Positions 40,859 through 49,937 of a DNA stretch of 58,796 bases are shown one piece after another. The notes below the pieces were generated by a model. That model searched no databases, was not told the origin of the DNA, and worked only from the letters and a program-made list of their open reading frames with translations. The DNA is taken from NCBI GenBank assembly GCA_964436165.1, contig CAYTBY010000004.1:1-58796 (forward strand). Reading direction: 5' to 3'. The position numbers and the translations under genes were made by a program. Positions within the stretch are counted from its first letter, which is position 1; each line of letters opens with the position of its first letter. The DNA is from 2-01-FULL-39-28 sp964436165. Lineage in GTDB: Bacteria > Patescibacteriota > Minisyncoccia > 2-02-FULL-40-12 > GWA2-44-9.

Positions 40859-42436
40859 CTAGTATTGGCTAAGATCATCGAAAATAACCCGAAAAGCATC
40901 ATTGCTTTGAACTGATGCAAATACAAAACTGTCATCATATTCCAAATCTGTTATTTTGGCCGGAAAGTTATATTTACCACAATTAACAAAACCGCCGGGA
41001 TAGCCGGGTTCGCCGCAATTTTGGATATTAGCCGGATTGTCTATCCTAAAAACCTGAAATTCAAAATTACTATCATCCGTCCCAAGAAAAGCGAATTTAT
41101 TTGATACGGCTATCGCCGTTAAACCAAGAGCTACATTCGGGTTTCGGGTAATATACTTTGAACCCAAAGAAACAATAGCGGTTGGTTGGCTGATGTCCAA
41201 GACAAAGAAATTATGAATAGCTGAGTTATTGTATCCGCCCTTTCGACCTAAATAAAGTTTATTGCCCAAGAGATATAATGATGTGCCGTCATAATCACCA
41301 GGAACATTAAACTTCATTCCGCTATTATCCGGATGATACGGATTCAACGGATACGGAACATCATCCAAAGCCCCGGGATTCGAAACGTCAATCATCATAA
41401 CCTCGCCAGTATTATCCGATGTCGCCAAATAGGCATAATTACCCCTGACAATAATATCGTGAACATTGTGAAAGAGCTCTAAACCGCCTAGATGTATGGG
41501 GTCAGCTGGATCGGAAACATCAAAAACATGGAACTCGGCTCCTGCCGTTTCATTGATTCCAACATAAACCCGGTCATTATAGTAAAAAACTTTTCTTCCT
41601 TGAGGATAGGAACCGGCTGGATTAACGCCAGACAAAGAAATGGAAGCTAGCCCGTCAGGAACAGCAAGATCTAGCATATCTATTACATGCAGTTGTTTTT
41701 GATTCTCATAATTGGCAGCAAAAGCATAGTCACCGGCAACATCAATTTCGTTAAGCCCGGCGCTTAAATCGAGCGAGCCTTCTAAAGAAGTAGTATAGGG
41801 AGCCGCGCCGTCAGTAACATCGGTAACATCCACGACCCAAACATCAGGAACCGTAGTTGTACCGTGAGTCGAACTTAAAACAGCATATTTACTGCCATTC
41901 TTTGTGATAACCTCGATGCTGGTCGCGCTTGTTCCATTATTATCTCCTCCCAACGAACCAAAGTCCACGCTCACAAAAGTATCGGGATGCCACCATTCGC
42001 TTATCGGACCGCCGCTTAAATCGCAATCATACCCTAAGTCCTCGGCCTCATCTTGGCTAATTAGAGTTGTCGTTAAATAAACATTTTGAGACCGAGAAGC
42101 CTTGATTGACCAATTAACAGAGCCGGCGATGTCTTTACGACAAGGACTGCTATCTGAAACCGCTAAACCTTCTGTAAAGATATCGTTTAGAGAGGAACTG
42201 GATATAACGGCATTGAAATCGACTGCCCCCGCCACTCTCGCCTTCTCAATAATTTCCGAAGCCCGATAAAGAGCAACATTATTAACTTCATTATCCAATC
42301 TAATATCCTGGTTGCTATAAACAACTAAAATCACCGCAGTTACGGCCGAAGTTATGACCATCAGAGATATTATGACCTCTAATACTCCGATGCCTTTATC
42401 CGACCTAATTTTCAATTTTAAATTTTCAATTTTCAT
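40859..42436 (-). CDS. Pseudopilin fused to an LVIVD-type beta-propeller
   Basis: The first 35 residues carry a pilin-like helix (GIGVLEVIISLMVITSA). The remaining ~480 residues form repeats such as HVFDVSDPADPIHLGGL, GNYAYLATSD and MIDVSNPG, typical of LVIVD surface propellers. The fusion would put a beta-propeller on a pilus-like fibre or tip. It precedes the prepilin-like gene and overlaps no neighbour. It is 525 aa. Confidence 0.7.
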   Translation of the reverse strand: MKIENLKLKIRSDKGIGVLEVIISLMVITSAVTAVILVVYSNQDIRLDNEVNNVALYRASEIIEKARVAGAVDFNAVISSSSLNDIFTEGLAVSDSSPCRKDIAGSVNWSIKASRSQNVYLTTTLISQDEAEDLGYDCDLSGGPISEWWHPDTFVSVDFGSLGGDNNGTSATSIEVITKNGSKYAVLSSTHGTTTVPDVWVVDVTDVTDGAAPYTTSLEGSLDLSAGLNEIDVAGDYAFAANYENQKQLHVIDMLDLAVPDGLASISLSGVNPAGSYPQGRKVFYYNDRVYVGINETAGAEFHVFDVSDPADPIHLGGLELFHNVHDIIVRGNYAYLATSDNTGEVMMIDVSNPGALDDVPYPLNPYHPDNSGMKFNVPGDYDGTSLYLLGNKLYLGRKGGYNNSAIHNFFVLDISQPTAIVSLGSKYITRNPNVALGLTAIAVSNKFAFLGTDDSNFEFQVFRIDNPANIQNCGEPGYPGGFVNCGKYNFPAKITDLEYDDSFVFASVQSNDAFRVIFDDLSQY

Positions 42437-42519
42437 TGAATTTTATAATTCCTTAATTTTTAAACATTGGAACATTAAAAATTGATTTAATAATTATAAA
42501 TTAAAAATTAAAAATTCTA

Positions 42520-42978
42520 CTACCGATTAATAAGGCCTTCATAATTTAATGATATCGTCGCACTTTTCCCGCTGCCGTTGATTACTAAATTACCCTCAAA
42601 ACTGGAGTCGCCGGAAAGCTGTCTAAAAACAACTTCCGATGTCCCGCTGAAGTTAACATTGGGATTTCTGGAAATTACTTGATCAAAAGTGGTATTGCGT
42701 AATGCATATGAATCACCTTGAAATAATACATAATCATCGGTATCAATGTAAACGCCATGATCTGATTCATTTATATTATTGATCGCCTTGGCTCTTGCTC
42801 GCTGAAGAATACTTGCAAAAATATCAACATCCGCATGGAAAGATGCGCCCCGATAAAAAGTAAAATCAAAAAAAAGCCCCATCATTACCAAGGCCCCAAA
42901 GATAGCTATAACGACAAGAACTTCTACTAGGGTAAAGCCGTGTTCTTGAATTTTTAATTTACAATTTTCATTTTTCAT
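42520..42978 (-). CDS. Type II/IV pseudopilin (GspH-like)
   Basis: I chose the ATG of MKNENCKLKIQEHGF because it follows the pilC stop; a longer frame overlaps pilC. HGFTLVEVLVVIAIFGAL is the canonical prepilin leader and helix. The beta-rich C-terminus has DDYVLFQGD and STSEV-like turns typical of GspH. It likely assembles into the pilus or pseudopilus. Confidence 0.85.
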   Translation of the reverse strand: MKNENCKLKIQEHGFTLVEVLVVIAIFGALVMMGLFFDFTFYRGASFHADVDIFASILQRARAKAINNINESDHGVYIDTDDYVLFQGDSYALRNTTFDQVISRNPNVNFSGTSEVVFRQLSGDSSFEGNLVINGSGKSATISLNYEGLINR

Positions 42979-42985
42979 TTTGTGG

Positions 42986-44044
42986 TTACGGATGAATGTT
43001 CGCTGTAAGTTCATAAATCGGAGTTATCACCGAGACCGCCACAAATCCGACCACCAATCCCATTACAACCAGCAGAATTGGTTCAAGAGAATTTGATAAA
43101 TTTTTAGTTATATCGTTTACTTCGCTTTCAAAATGATCACTCAAGTAAAGCAGGGTGTCGCCTAAATTACCAGCCGTCTCGCCGATAGCCACCATTTGGT
43201 GAACCATCTCCGGAAATAAACCCTGCCTTTGCTCTAAATAATCGGCCACCCTTTTGCCTCTGGTGATTTGTTCGCCCAAGGCAGTTATTTCCCGCCTGTA
43301 TAAGAGGTTAGCCGTAGCATCACCGGTAATGTTGGCGGCATTAATTATACCGACTTGGCAATTTAAAAGCAGTCCAAAAGTCCGGCAGAAATTTGCCATG
43401 TGATAACTCTGAAAAAGAGGACCGAATATCGGCACGCCGATTAAAAGACGACTGACAGCCATATTGAACGGCCTGACTTTTTTATATAAAAATACTAAAC
43501 CGATAACGGCAAGGAGAATGCCAATAAAAAGGTAGAAACCGTAAGCAATCATGAAACCGCTGACAGCCATCAGCATTCGGGTGGTCAAAGGCAACTTAAA
43601 ACTGACGCTCTCAAAGACCGGCATCAGTTTGGGGAATATGTAAACGGTGATCATGGTCGTTACGCCGATGGTCGCAAGAGAAATAAAAGCCGGATATACC
43701 ATCGCACCCAGTATTTTTTTCTTAAGCTCTTGCCTCTTTTTTAGCTCTTCGGCCAAATACTCCAGGTTCTGGTCAAGAATACCGCCCTCCTCACCGACTT
43801 TAATTATATTAATCGCAAAAGTACCGAAAGTATTCCCATGTTTCGCTAAACTTGAAGATAAAAACTGTCCGCTGGTAACGTCCCCCAGAATCTGCTCAAA
43901 TATTTTTGCCCGTGAAAAAGTGCTCTGATTTTTAATCATTCTTAGTGATTCCATTATCGGCACGTCGGCTCTGATCAAAAAAGCCAGTTTTTTAGCAAAT
44001 GAGGCTTGATCTCTAATCGATAATTTTCTATTTAAACTGAACAT
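42986..44044 (-). CDS. pilC: PilC/GspF inner-membrane assembly platform
   Basis: This 352-aa protein has two T2SSF domains, with LAFLIRADVPIMESLRMI at the N-terminus and the paired GEEGGILDQNLEYLAEEL and GETAGNLGDTLLYLSDHF repeats, plus three membrane helices. It is the membrane platform through which the ATPase drives pilus assembly. It lies between the ATPase and pilin genes. Confidence 0.9.
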   Translation of the reverse strand: MFSLNRKLSIRDQASFAKKLAFLIRADVPIMESLRMIKNQSTFSRAKIFEQILGDVTSGQFLSSSLAKHGNTFGTFAINIIKVGEEGGILDQNLEYLAEELKKRQELKKKILGAMVYPAFISLATIGVTTMITVYIFPKLMPVFESVSFKLPLTTRMLMAVSGFMIAYGFYLFIGILLAVIGLVFLYKKVRPFNMAVSRLLIGVPIFGPLFQSYHMANFCRTFGLLLNCQVGIINAANITGDATANLLYRREITALGEQITRGKRVADYLEQRQGLFPEMVHQMVAIGETAGNLGDTLLYLSDHFESEVNDITKNLSNSLEPILLVVMGLVVGFVAVSVITPIYELTANIHP

Positions 44045-44059
44045 TGTGTATTTTTTATT

Positions 44060-44112
44060 CGCTTACAATTTTCTTATTCGCATGTGCGTATTCGCATAGA
44101 GCTTTGCTCACG
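44060..44112. repeat. TTCGCAT-rich hairpin repeat
   Basis: CGTATTCGCATAG, GCTTTGCTCACG and CTATTCGCATACG form a small imperfect hairpin between the ATPase and pilC. It resembles the 80-bp hairpins of the copper genes. Confidence 0.5.
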
Positions 44113-44126
44113 CTATTCGCATACGA

Positions 44127-45347
44127 TTACTCGTGAATCACCCGAAGAACTTCTTCGAGAGAGGTTACACCCTCAAAAACCTTGTCCAGGCCATCCTCAA
44201 TCATTGTTTTCATGCCATTATTAATAGCAATCTGTTTGATATTGTCAGCTGAAACCTTTTTTAAAATTCCTTCGCGGATACTATTATCGACAACCAAAAC
44301 CTCATGAATGCCGATGCGTCCGTCATAACCGGTCATATTGCACTTTTCACATCCCTCGCCATTATAAACTTTCCTGTCGCCGGGCAGTTTGAACTTAATC
44401 GTTTCGGCTAAACTTTTTAACTCGGCCTCGGTTAGTTTTTTAGATTTTTTGCATTTTTCGCATATTTTTCTTACTAAACGCTGGCCGAGAGCGATGTTAA
44501 CGGTTGAAGCAACCAGAAATGGTTCGACTTTCATGTCTAACAAGCGTGGCAAAGTAGTAGCCGAATCGTTGGTATGCAAAGTTGAAAGCAAAAGATGGCC
44601 AGTCAAAGCCGTGTTTACCGCCAGACCGGCCGTATCTTCGTCTCTTATTTCACCGACCATGATAATGTCCGGATCCTGCCTCAAGATCGAACGAAGTCCG
44701 TTGGCAAAGGTCATGGTAGTTCTGGAATTAACCTGGATCTGTTTTATATCATCAATGGCGTACTCAATGGGATCCTCAATAGTGATTATGGCCGATTCTT
44801 TCTTGTTGAGTATTTTAAGTATCGTATAAAGGGTGGTAGTTTTACCGGAGCCGGTTGGACCAGTAGCCAGGATCATGCCGTATGGTTTAGAAATACCGTC
44901 TATTATCTTTTTCTGGTTTTCCTTGCTAAAGCCCAGGCTTTCTAAGGTGAACTTTTCCGCTTGTTCGCTTAAAAGACGCATGACCGCACTTTCACCATAA
45001 TAACTCGGGCTTACCGCCACTCTGACATCGATGGTCTCCGACTTATCGGTTAAGATTCTAAAACGCCCATCCTGGAAGTTCTGGTGTTCATCCATCCTTA
45101 AATTTGAGAGTATCTTGATCCGACCGATTATTTCCATTAGCATCTCCCGGGGAATGTCAAAAACATCCTGCAAAACGCCGTCTATTCTAAAACGGACTTT
45201 GATTGAATCGGCTTTGGGATTAATATGAATATCGGAGGCCCTAAGATTGTGGGCATATTCAACCATATGGTCTATAATGCTAATAATTGATTTGGCCGAA
45301 CCTTTGCTTATTTCTTCTTCAATTTTTTGCTTGTTTATGTTTACCAT
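44127..45347 (-). CDS. pilB: PilB/GspE secretion ATPase, short form
   Basis: I start at MVNINKQKIEEEI. The N2 domain, then Walker A ATGPTGSGKTTTLY, the Asp and His boxes and the zinc site CEKCKKSKK ... CEKCNMTGYDG are all present. The protein powers pilus assembly. The N-terminal N1E domain of many GspE/PilB is missing, so it is only about 405 aa. A single ATPase is visible and no PilT retraction motor lies nearby. Confidence 0.9.
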   Translation of the reverse strand: MVNINKQKIEEEISKGSAKSIISIIDHMVEYAHNLRASDIHINPKADSIKVRFRIDGVLQDVFDIPREMLMEIIGRIKILSNLRMDEHQNFQDGRFRILTDKSETIDVRVAVSPSYYGESAVMRLLSEQAEKFTLESLGFSKENQKKIIDGISKPYGMILATGPTGSGKTTTLYTILKILNKKESAIITIEDPIEYAIDDIKQIQVNSRTTMTFANGLRSILRQDPDIIMVGEIRDEDTAGLAVNTALTGHLLLSTLHTNDSATTLPRLLDMKVEPFLVASTVNIALGQRLVRKICEKCKKSKKLTEAELKSLAETIKFKLPGDRKVYNGEGCEKCNMTGYDGRIGIHEVLVVDNSIREGILKKVSADNIKQIAINNGMKTMIEDGLDKVFEGVTSLEEVLRVIHE

Positions 45348-45414
45348 AAGAATCGGGGTATAGAGATGTAAATACGACTGGATAAATATACGGCTTAATA
45401 ATACCACAAAAATA

Positions 45415-46893
45415 ATGAATCGTCAAATCAATGTAAATCGGCTATATTTTTTAGGCATTGGCGGCATCGCCATGGCCAATTTGGCCTGCCTGCTTAAAAA
45501 ACGTGGCTATTCAATTTCCGGATCAGACCTGGATACTTTCGGTCCCTCGGCTGTTCTTCTTAAAAAACATGGGATTAAATACTTCAAAGACCACAGCCCA
45601 AATCATATTAAAAAATTCAAGCCCGACATCGTGGTAATAGGCAATGCTATCCAGAGGGGTAATCCAGGATTAGAATACGTTCTTAATCGTCGAATCCCCT
45701 ATCAATCAATGCCTGAAATTATAAAGACCACGCTCCTTAATAAAAAACGGCCAATTGTTATAACCGGCACCAGCGGAAAAACCACAACCACCGCTCTTGT
45801 TACCTGGATACTCCATCATTCCGACTTCAAGCCAACGGCTTTAGTCGGCGGTATAATGAACAACTTTGGTTCAGGATTTTTAAACGGAACCGGCCCCTAT
45901 ATCGTTATTGAAGGCGATGAATATAATTCTTCTTTCTATGACTCGTCTCCTAAATTTATTCACTACTCTCCGTATATTGGCGTTGTAAATAATATCCAGC
46001 CAGATCATCTTGATATCTACGGTTCTCTCGATGAACTAATGAAGGCCTTCCAAAAATTACCCCGCCTTATACCGGAAAAAGGACTCCTGGTCCTTAATGC
46101 TAAAGATAAAAATTCATTATCGCTTAAAAACGTTTCTCATTCAAGGGTAGAGACATTCGGACAAGGCGGTTCGGTCGCGGCCAAAAATATCCGTTACCAC
46201 GAAAATGGTATATCTTTTGATTTAATCATAGGTTCCAGAAGCAAGGCTTCTGGAAATACTGATAATACCTATACTTCCAGAAGCCTTGCTTCTGGAAGTA
46301 TAGGGACCGTGACAAGCCGGCTTTTGGGGAAACATAATGTAGAAAATATTCTCGCTGCTTCTGCCGTGGCTTTGAATATTGGTATCTCTTTTAAAAAATT
46401 AGCCAAAGCAATAGAAACATTCAAAGGAGTCAAAAGACGGCTAGAAATAATCTATAAAAAGCAAGGCGTTACCATAATTGACGATTTCGCTCATAACCCA
46501 GACAAAGTTTTGGCTTCTCTTTCTGCTCTGCGGGACCATTTCCAAAAACATAAAATTATCGCCATATTTGAACCCCGCACTGCTTCATCAAGAAGAAAAT
46601 TTTTCCAAGATGCCTACCCCGCCTCTTTCAAACCAGCCGATATAGTCTACATCGCCGAACCATACAAAAAACATGCCCTGAACAAAAAAGAGGTTTTCTC
46701 AAGTAAAAAACTAGTATCAGATTTAAATAAAAAAGGCACCGAGGCCTATTCCCTAAAAACCGTTGACGCCATACTCGCCCATGTTAAACATCGGATGTTT
46801 AACAAACCGGCAAATCAATCGGTTATTATTATCGTCATGACCAGCGGCGACTTCGACGGCATTCATCAAAAACTCATTAATTTAGTTTCTTAA
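45415..46893 (+). CDS. Mpl-like Mur ligase (UDP-MurNAc peptide ligase)
   Basis: The protein has the Mur N-terminal GIGGIAMANLA, the ATP loop TGTSGKTTTT, IEGDEYNSSFYD, NIQPDHLDIYGS and FAHNP. FEPRTASSRRKFFQ is closer to Mpl (recycling ligase) than to MurC. It would add a peptide to UDP-MurNAc in wall synthesis or recycling. Two copies of a CCAGAAGC element give a 25-residue insert near residue 275. MurC-type function cannot be excluded. It diverges from the pilus ATPase. Confidence 0.8.
   Translation: MNRQINVNRLYFLGIGGIAMANLACLLKKRGYSISGSDLDTFGPSAVLLKKHGIKYFKDHSPNHIKKFKPDIVVIGNAIQRGNPGLEYVLNRRIPYQSMPEIIKTTLLNKKRPIVITGTSGKTTTTALVTWILHHSDFKPTALVGGIMNNFGSGFLNGTGPYIVIEGDEYNSSFYDSSPKFIHYSPYIGVVNNIQPDHLDIYGSLDELMKAFQKLPRLIPEKGLLVLNAKDKNSLSLKNVSHSRVETFGQGGSVAAKNIRYHENGISFDLIIGSRSKASGNTDNTYTSRSLASGSIGTVTSRLLGKHNVENILAASAVALNIGISFKKLAKAIETFKGVKRRLEIIYKKQGVTIIDDFAHNPDKVLASLSALRDHFQKHKIIAIFEPRTASSRRKFFQDAYPASFKPADIVYIAEPYKKHALNKKEVFSSKKLVSDLNKKGTEAYSLKTVDAILAHVKHRMFNKPANQSVIIIVMTSGDFDGIHQKLINLVS
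46233..46298. repeat. Two CCAGAAGC hairpin elements in the ligase gene
   Basis: CCAGAAGCAAGGCTTCTGG and CCAGAAGCCTTGCTTCTGG are 41 bp apart and in frame. A third copy lies outside genes at 35089. It is another family, unrelated in sequence to the CCCTTCGA type. Confidence 0.75.
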
Positions 46894-46954
46894 TTCTCCT
46901 CCTTTATTATTTCCGCTCTCACCCCAAAATCTCGCTCTCAGCCGTAGATAATAA

Positions 46955-46984
46955 AAAAGCTTCACTAAAGTTCAGTGAAGCCAA
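46955..46984. terminator. Terminator between convergent genes
   Basis: GCTTCACT-AAAGTTC-AGTGAAGC with A/T tracts on both sides; serves the ligase and the 107-aa gene. Confidence 0.65.
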
Positions 46985-46989
46985 TTTTA

Positions 46990-47313
46990 TTACTTATCTA
47001 TCTGTGTCCCTGGAGCTGGAGACTGAGGATCAGACGCTGTTAATTCATTATATAATGCCAATAATACCCTAAGTAAGGCCTTGGTAGCAGTTTTGGAAAG
47101 ATTCATGGATGTCAAAATATTTTCTTTGTCATTTGAAATGACTACGGTCATGCTTGAAAGGTTTTCCAAGGCAGTAGCTGTTTTCAGTGGTCTCTTAAGT
47201 TCAAGAATATAGCAACCTTGATCAGGATTGTGATAAAGAGCTACAGAACGTACTTCGCCATTGAATTCATACTCAGCTTTCTTACCCTCAAGATATTTCG
47301 GTTGTTCTTCCAT
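46990..47313 (-). CDS. Small protein, unknown function
   Basis: The chosen ATG (MEEQPKYLEGKK) has GGAAGATT just upstream; this 16-base stretch is tandemly duplicated, creating a second, out-of-frame ATG that could make a decoy peptide. The 107-aa product mixes beta strands and a C-terminal helix and ends PGTQIDK. I see no known motif. Confidence 0.5.
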   Translation of the reverse strand: MEEQPKYLEGKKAEYEFNGEVRSVALYHNPDQGCYILELKRPLKTATALENLSSMTVVISNDKENILTSMNLSKTATKALLRVLLALYNELTASDPQSPAPGTQIDK

Positions 47314-47388
47314 AATCTTCCTCTTCCATAATCTTCCTCCAAGACGGATACGTAAAATTATATTATCATTATCCTTGATATATGTCAA

Positions 47389-47723
47389 ATATGTGTATGA
47401 CTGCTAGGATGTAGGATGTAGGATGTAGGTGCTTGTTTTTATCTCCCGCATAGCCATTTCTATTTTGAAACCTTTGAGCAACTTGATACAATATTCGAGA
47501 TAATTTTGATATTTTCTGTAGAATATAAAATTGGGATGTAGTCCCTCGAAGGGACCCAATTTTTATTCAAGAAAATGAGAAATTATCGAAGAATTTGTTA
47601 AAGTTGTGAACCGGTTGAAAAATAGGAATGGCGAGAGCGGGAATAAATAACAAGATTAGGAAATGAACAGCCTATCAACTTTTATCAACTTGATTATCTT
47701 CGCCAATCATAAATAATGTATGC
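47389..47723. other. Non-coding gap with hairpin upstream of dnaB
   Basis: A GTAGGAT triple repeat lies near 47407. AATTGGG...GGGACCCAATTTTTATT (47528-47568) is a strong terminator-like hairpin on the plus strand, well upstream of dnaB. AT-rich TATCAACTT direct repeats lie near 47670. I see no gene and no clear DnaA boxes. Confidence 0.5.
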
Positions 47724-49112
47724 ATGCAGAATACTTCTCCTAACAAATCCTTCGGCATAACTCAGGACAAGCTTCCTCCTCAAAGTATTGATGCCGAGAA
47801 ATCGGTCCTTGGTTCAATAATTATTGATAAGGACTCGCTCCACAAGGTGGTGGACTTTTTAAATCCGGAAGACTTTTACCATCCCTCTCATCAGATAATT
47901 TATGCCACCGCCATTAATCTCTTTGAAAAACGCGAACCAATAGATATGTTGAGCTTGTCAAATCGTCTTGAAGAAATGGGCCAGCTAAATGAGATTGGCG
48001 GAGTCGGCTATCTGACAAGCCTGGCCAATTCTGTCCCGACTTCCAGCCATATCTCCACCTACGGCAAGATAGTCCAGCGCAAAAAGATGCTCCGCGATCT
48101 TATCGGCGCCGCCAGCCATATATCATCCCTCGGCCACAACGAAGAGGAAGATGTTGAGCATCTCCTTGATGAAGCCGAACAGAAAATATTTTCCGTTTCC
48201 CAGCGTTCCTTAACCCATGCTTTCTCTCATCTTGGTTCAGGATTAGCTGACGCCATGGAAAGAATAACCAACCAGGATTTGGGCGTTCTTCGCGGTTATG
48301 CAACCAAGCACAAATATCTTGATAATCTTCTGGGCGGACTCCAAAAATCAGATCTTATAATTCTGGCGGCACGGCCATCTGTTGGTAAAACATCATTTGC
48401 CATTGATCTGGCTCTTAGGGCCGCAGAGCAAGGGATAGCAACTGGCATCTTTAGCATGGAAATGTCCATTGACCAGGTCGTTGACCGATTCATAGCCAAT
48501 CGGGCCGGTGTCAGCATGTGGAAACTCCGAACGGGCAAGCTTTCTCATGACGAGGACGATTTTCTTCGAATAACCACTGCCTGCGATGAACTTAAAACCA
48601 TGCCGATCTATGTTGATGATGCTTCATCGCCAAACATTCTCCAGATGCGAGCCATGGCCAGACGGCTTCAGGCCAACCAAGGCCTTGGCTTATTAATCGT
48701 AGATTATCTTCAGTTAATGAGCGCCAAGCGCAGTTATGACAGTCCTGTCCAGCAAGTCACGGAGATCTCCCGTGGATTAAAGGGTTTGGCTAAAGAGTTA
48801 AATATACCGATCATAGCCGTCTCCCAGCTATCGCGAGCGGTTGAACAAAGAGAGGGCCACAAGCCAAGGCTTTCTGACCTGAGGGATTCCGGGAGCATAG
48901 AGCAAGATGCAGACGTGGTTATGTTTATCCACCGCGAAGATAAAATAAACTATGAAAAAGCAAAGGAACAAAATAAGCTCAACTACGCCCAGCTTGTTGT
49001 CGCTAAACATAGAAATGGCCCGACGGGAGAAGTTGAATTCCGGATTGATCCGGATAGTTTAAGATTTTTGGAGATAGATAAATCGAGACAAGAAGAAGTT
49101 TTAACTTTTTGA
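47724..49112 (+). CDS. dnaB: Replicative DNA helicase DnaB
   Basis: The N-terminal domain (PQSIDAEKSVLGSIIID) is followed by the RecA-like core with Walker A ARPSVGKTSFA, SMEMS and the C-terminal AKHRNGPTGEVEFRI. It unwinds DNA at the replication fork as a hexamer. It is 462 aa, as usual. An early palindromic remnant encodes FGITQDK near residue 10. Confidence 0.96.
   Translation: MQNTSPNKSFGITQDKLPPQSIDAEKSVLGSIIIDKDSLHKVVDFLNPEDFYHPSHQIIYATAINLFEKREPIDMLSLSNRLEEMGQLNEIGGVGYLTSLANSVPTSSHISTYGKIVQRKKMLRDLIGAASHISSLGHNEEEDVEHLLDEAEQKIFSVSQRSLTHAFSHLGSGLADAMERITNQDLGVLRGYATKHKYLDNLLGGLQKSDLIILAARPSVGKTSFAIDLALRAAEQGIATGIFSMEMSIDQVVDRFIANRAGVSMWKLRTGKLSHDEDDFLRITTACDELKTMPIYVDDASSPNILQMRAMARRLQANQGLGLLIVDYLQLMSAKRSYDSPVQQVTEISRGLKGLAKELNIPIIAVSQLSRAVEQREGHKPRLSDLRDSGSIEQDADVVMFIHREDKINYEKAKEQNKLNYAQLVVAKHRNGPTGEVEFRIDPDSLRFLEIDKSRQEEVLTF
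47748..47772. repeat. Degenerate CCCTTCGA element in dnaB
   Basis: TCCTTCGGCATAACTCAGGAC plus AAGC keeps the pattern of the family at the non-conserved N-terminal end of the helicase. Confidence 0.55.
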
Positions 49113-49170
49113 CGACGGGGTCCTGTCTCGGCATACCCCATCCATGGGTACTCAATAAATTTCCGTTCCC

Positions 49171-49818
49171 ATGGGGTCCCCAGTCGGGTCACCCCTCTTA
49201 TCAAATCCGTTGAATTTAAAGTTTAAAAATACAATTAAATTACTTCAAAAGTTGCCGGGAGTTGGGCCGAGACAGGCGGCGCGTTTTGTTCTGGCTTTAT
49301 TAGAAAAAGATGAATCGGAACTAAAGGAACTCGGCCAGGCTATATCGAATCTAAAGAAGGAGATACGATTCTGTAGAGAGTGCTTTAACATCTCGGAAAA
49401 CGGCCAATGTCACATTTGTATAGATACAAAAAGAGATCTGTCCAAAATACTGGTCGTAGAAAAAGTTACTGACCTGGATTCGATAGAAAAAACTGGGCTA
49501 TATAAAGGCCTATATTACGTTCTCGGCGGAGCAATTAATCCCCTTGATGGCGCTACTCCAGAGACATTACGATTTAAAGAGTTAGAAAAAAGAATAGACT
49601 CCCTGTTGAAGTCAAACTTCAACAGGGGTGGTATCGAACTAATTATCGCTACCAATCCAAACACAACTGGCGAGACAACAGCTCTCTACATTAAAGACCT
49701 ATTTAAAAACACGCCGGGCGTAGTTCTGACCCGTCTCGGCCGCGGCCTCGCCTCCGGCTCTAACCTTGAATATGCCGATGAAATCACACTGCGTAATGCA
49801 TTAGAATATCGTAAGTGA
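49171..49818 (+). CDS. recR: RecR recombination protein
   Basis: The helix-hairpin-helix KLPGVGPRQAARFV, zinc motif CRECFN ... CHIC and Toprim domain (ILVVEKVTDLDSIE) identify RecR, which loads RecA with RecF or RecO. The start is uncertain: the first ATG lies in a palindromic repeat, and a TTG at 49210 just before NLKFKNTIKLL is another option. A 27-bp palindrome (49601) is inserted in frame in the Toprim part. A second version of its last 14 codons lies downstream. Confidence 0.9.
   Translation: MGSPVGSPLLSNPLNLKFKNTIKLLQKLPGVGPRQAARFVLALLEKDESELKELGQAISNLKKEIRFCRECFNISENGQCHICIDTKRDLSKILVVEKVTDLDSIEKTGLYKGLYYVLGGAINPLDGATPETLRFKELEKRIDSLLKSNFNRGGIELIIATNPNTTGETTALYIKDLFKNTPGVVLTRLGRGLASGSNLEYADEITLRNALEYRK
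49601..49627. repeat. Palindromic element in recR
   Basis: CCCTGTTGAAGT-CAA-ACTTCAACAGGG is a perfect inverted repeat with a 3-base loop, read in frame as the loop LKSNFNRG. Confidence 0.75.
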
Positions 49819-49863
49819 AATATTATTGGATGGCAGCTACTCATGCCTGCCCGCCTATGGAGG

Positions 49864-49908
49864 GCTGACGAGATCACTCTTCGAAATGCACTAGAATATA
49901 GAAAATAA
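49864..49908 (+). pseudogene. Second, diverged copy of the recR 3' end
   Basis: The frame gives ADEITLRNALEYRK and a stop, the same 14 residues as the recR C-terminus, but most codons use synonymous bases (gcc/gct, gat/gac, ctg/ctt, cgt/aga). It suggests that the recR tail was replaced by a copy from a diverged source, leaving the old tail behind. Confidence 0.75.
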
Positions 49909-49910
49909 AA

Positions 49911-49937
49911 AACGGCTGCGAGATGCAGTCGTTTTTT
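49911..49937. terminator. Terminator of recR
   Basis: AACGGCTGC-GAGAT-GCAGTCGTT with TTTTTT. It follows the relic tail rather than the live recR stop, as expected if the tail was the original 3' end. Confidence 0.75.

Noticed and set aside
47650..47723. Replication origin near dnaB suggested by TATCAACTT repeats.
   Set aside because: No DnaA-box consensus, no dnaA or dnaN nearby.
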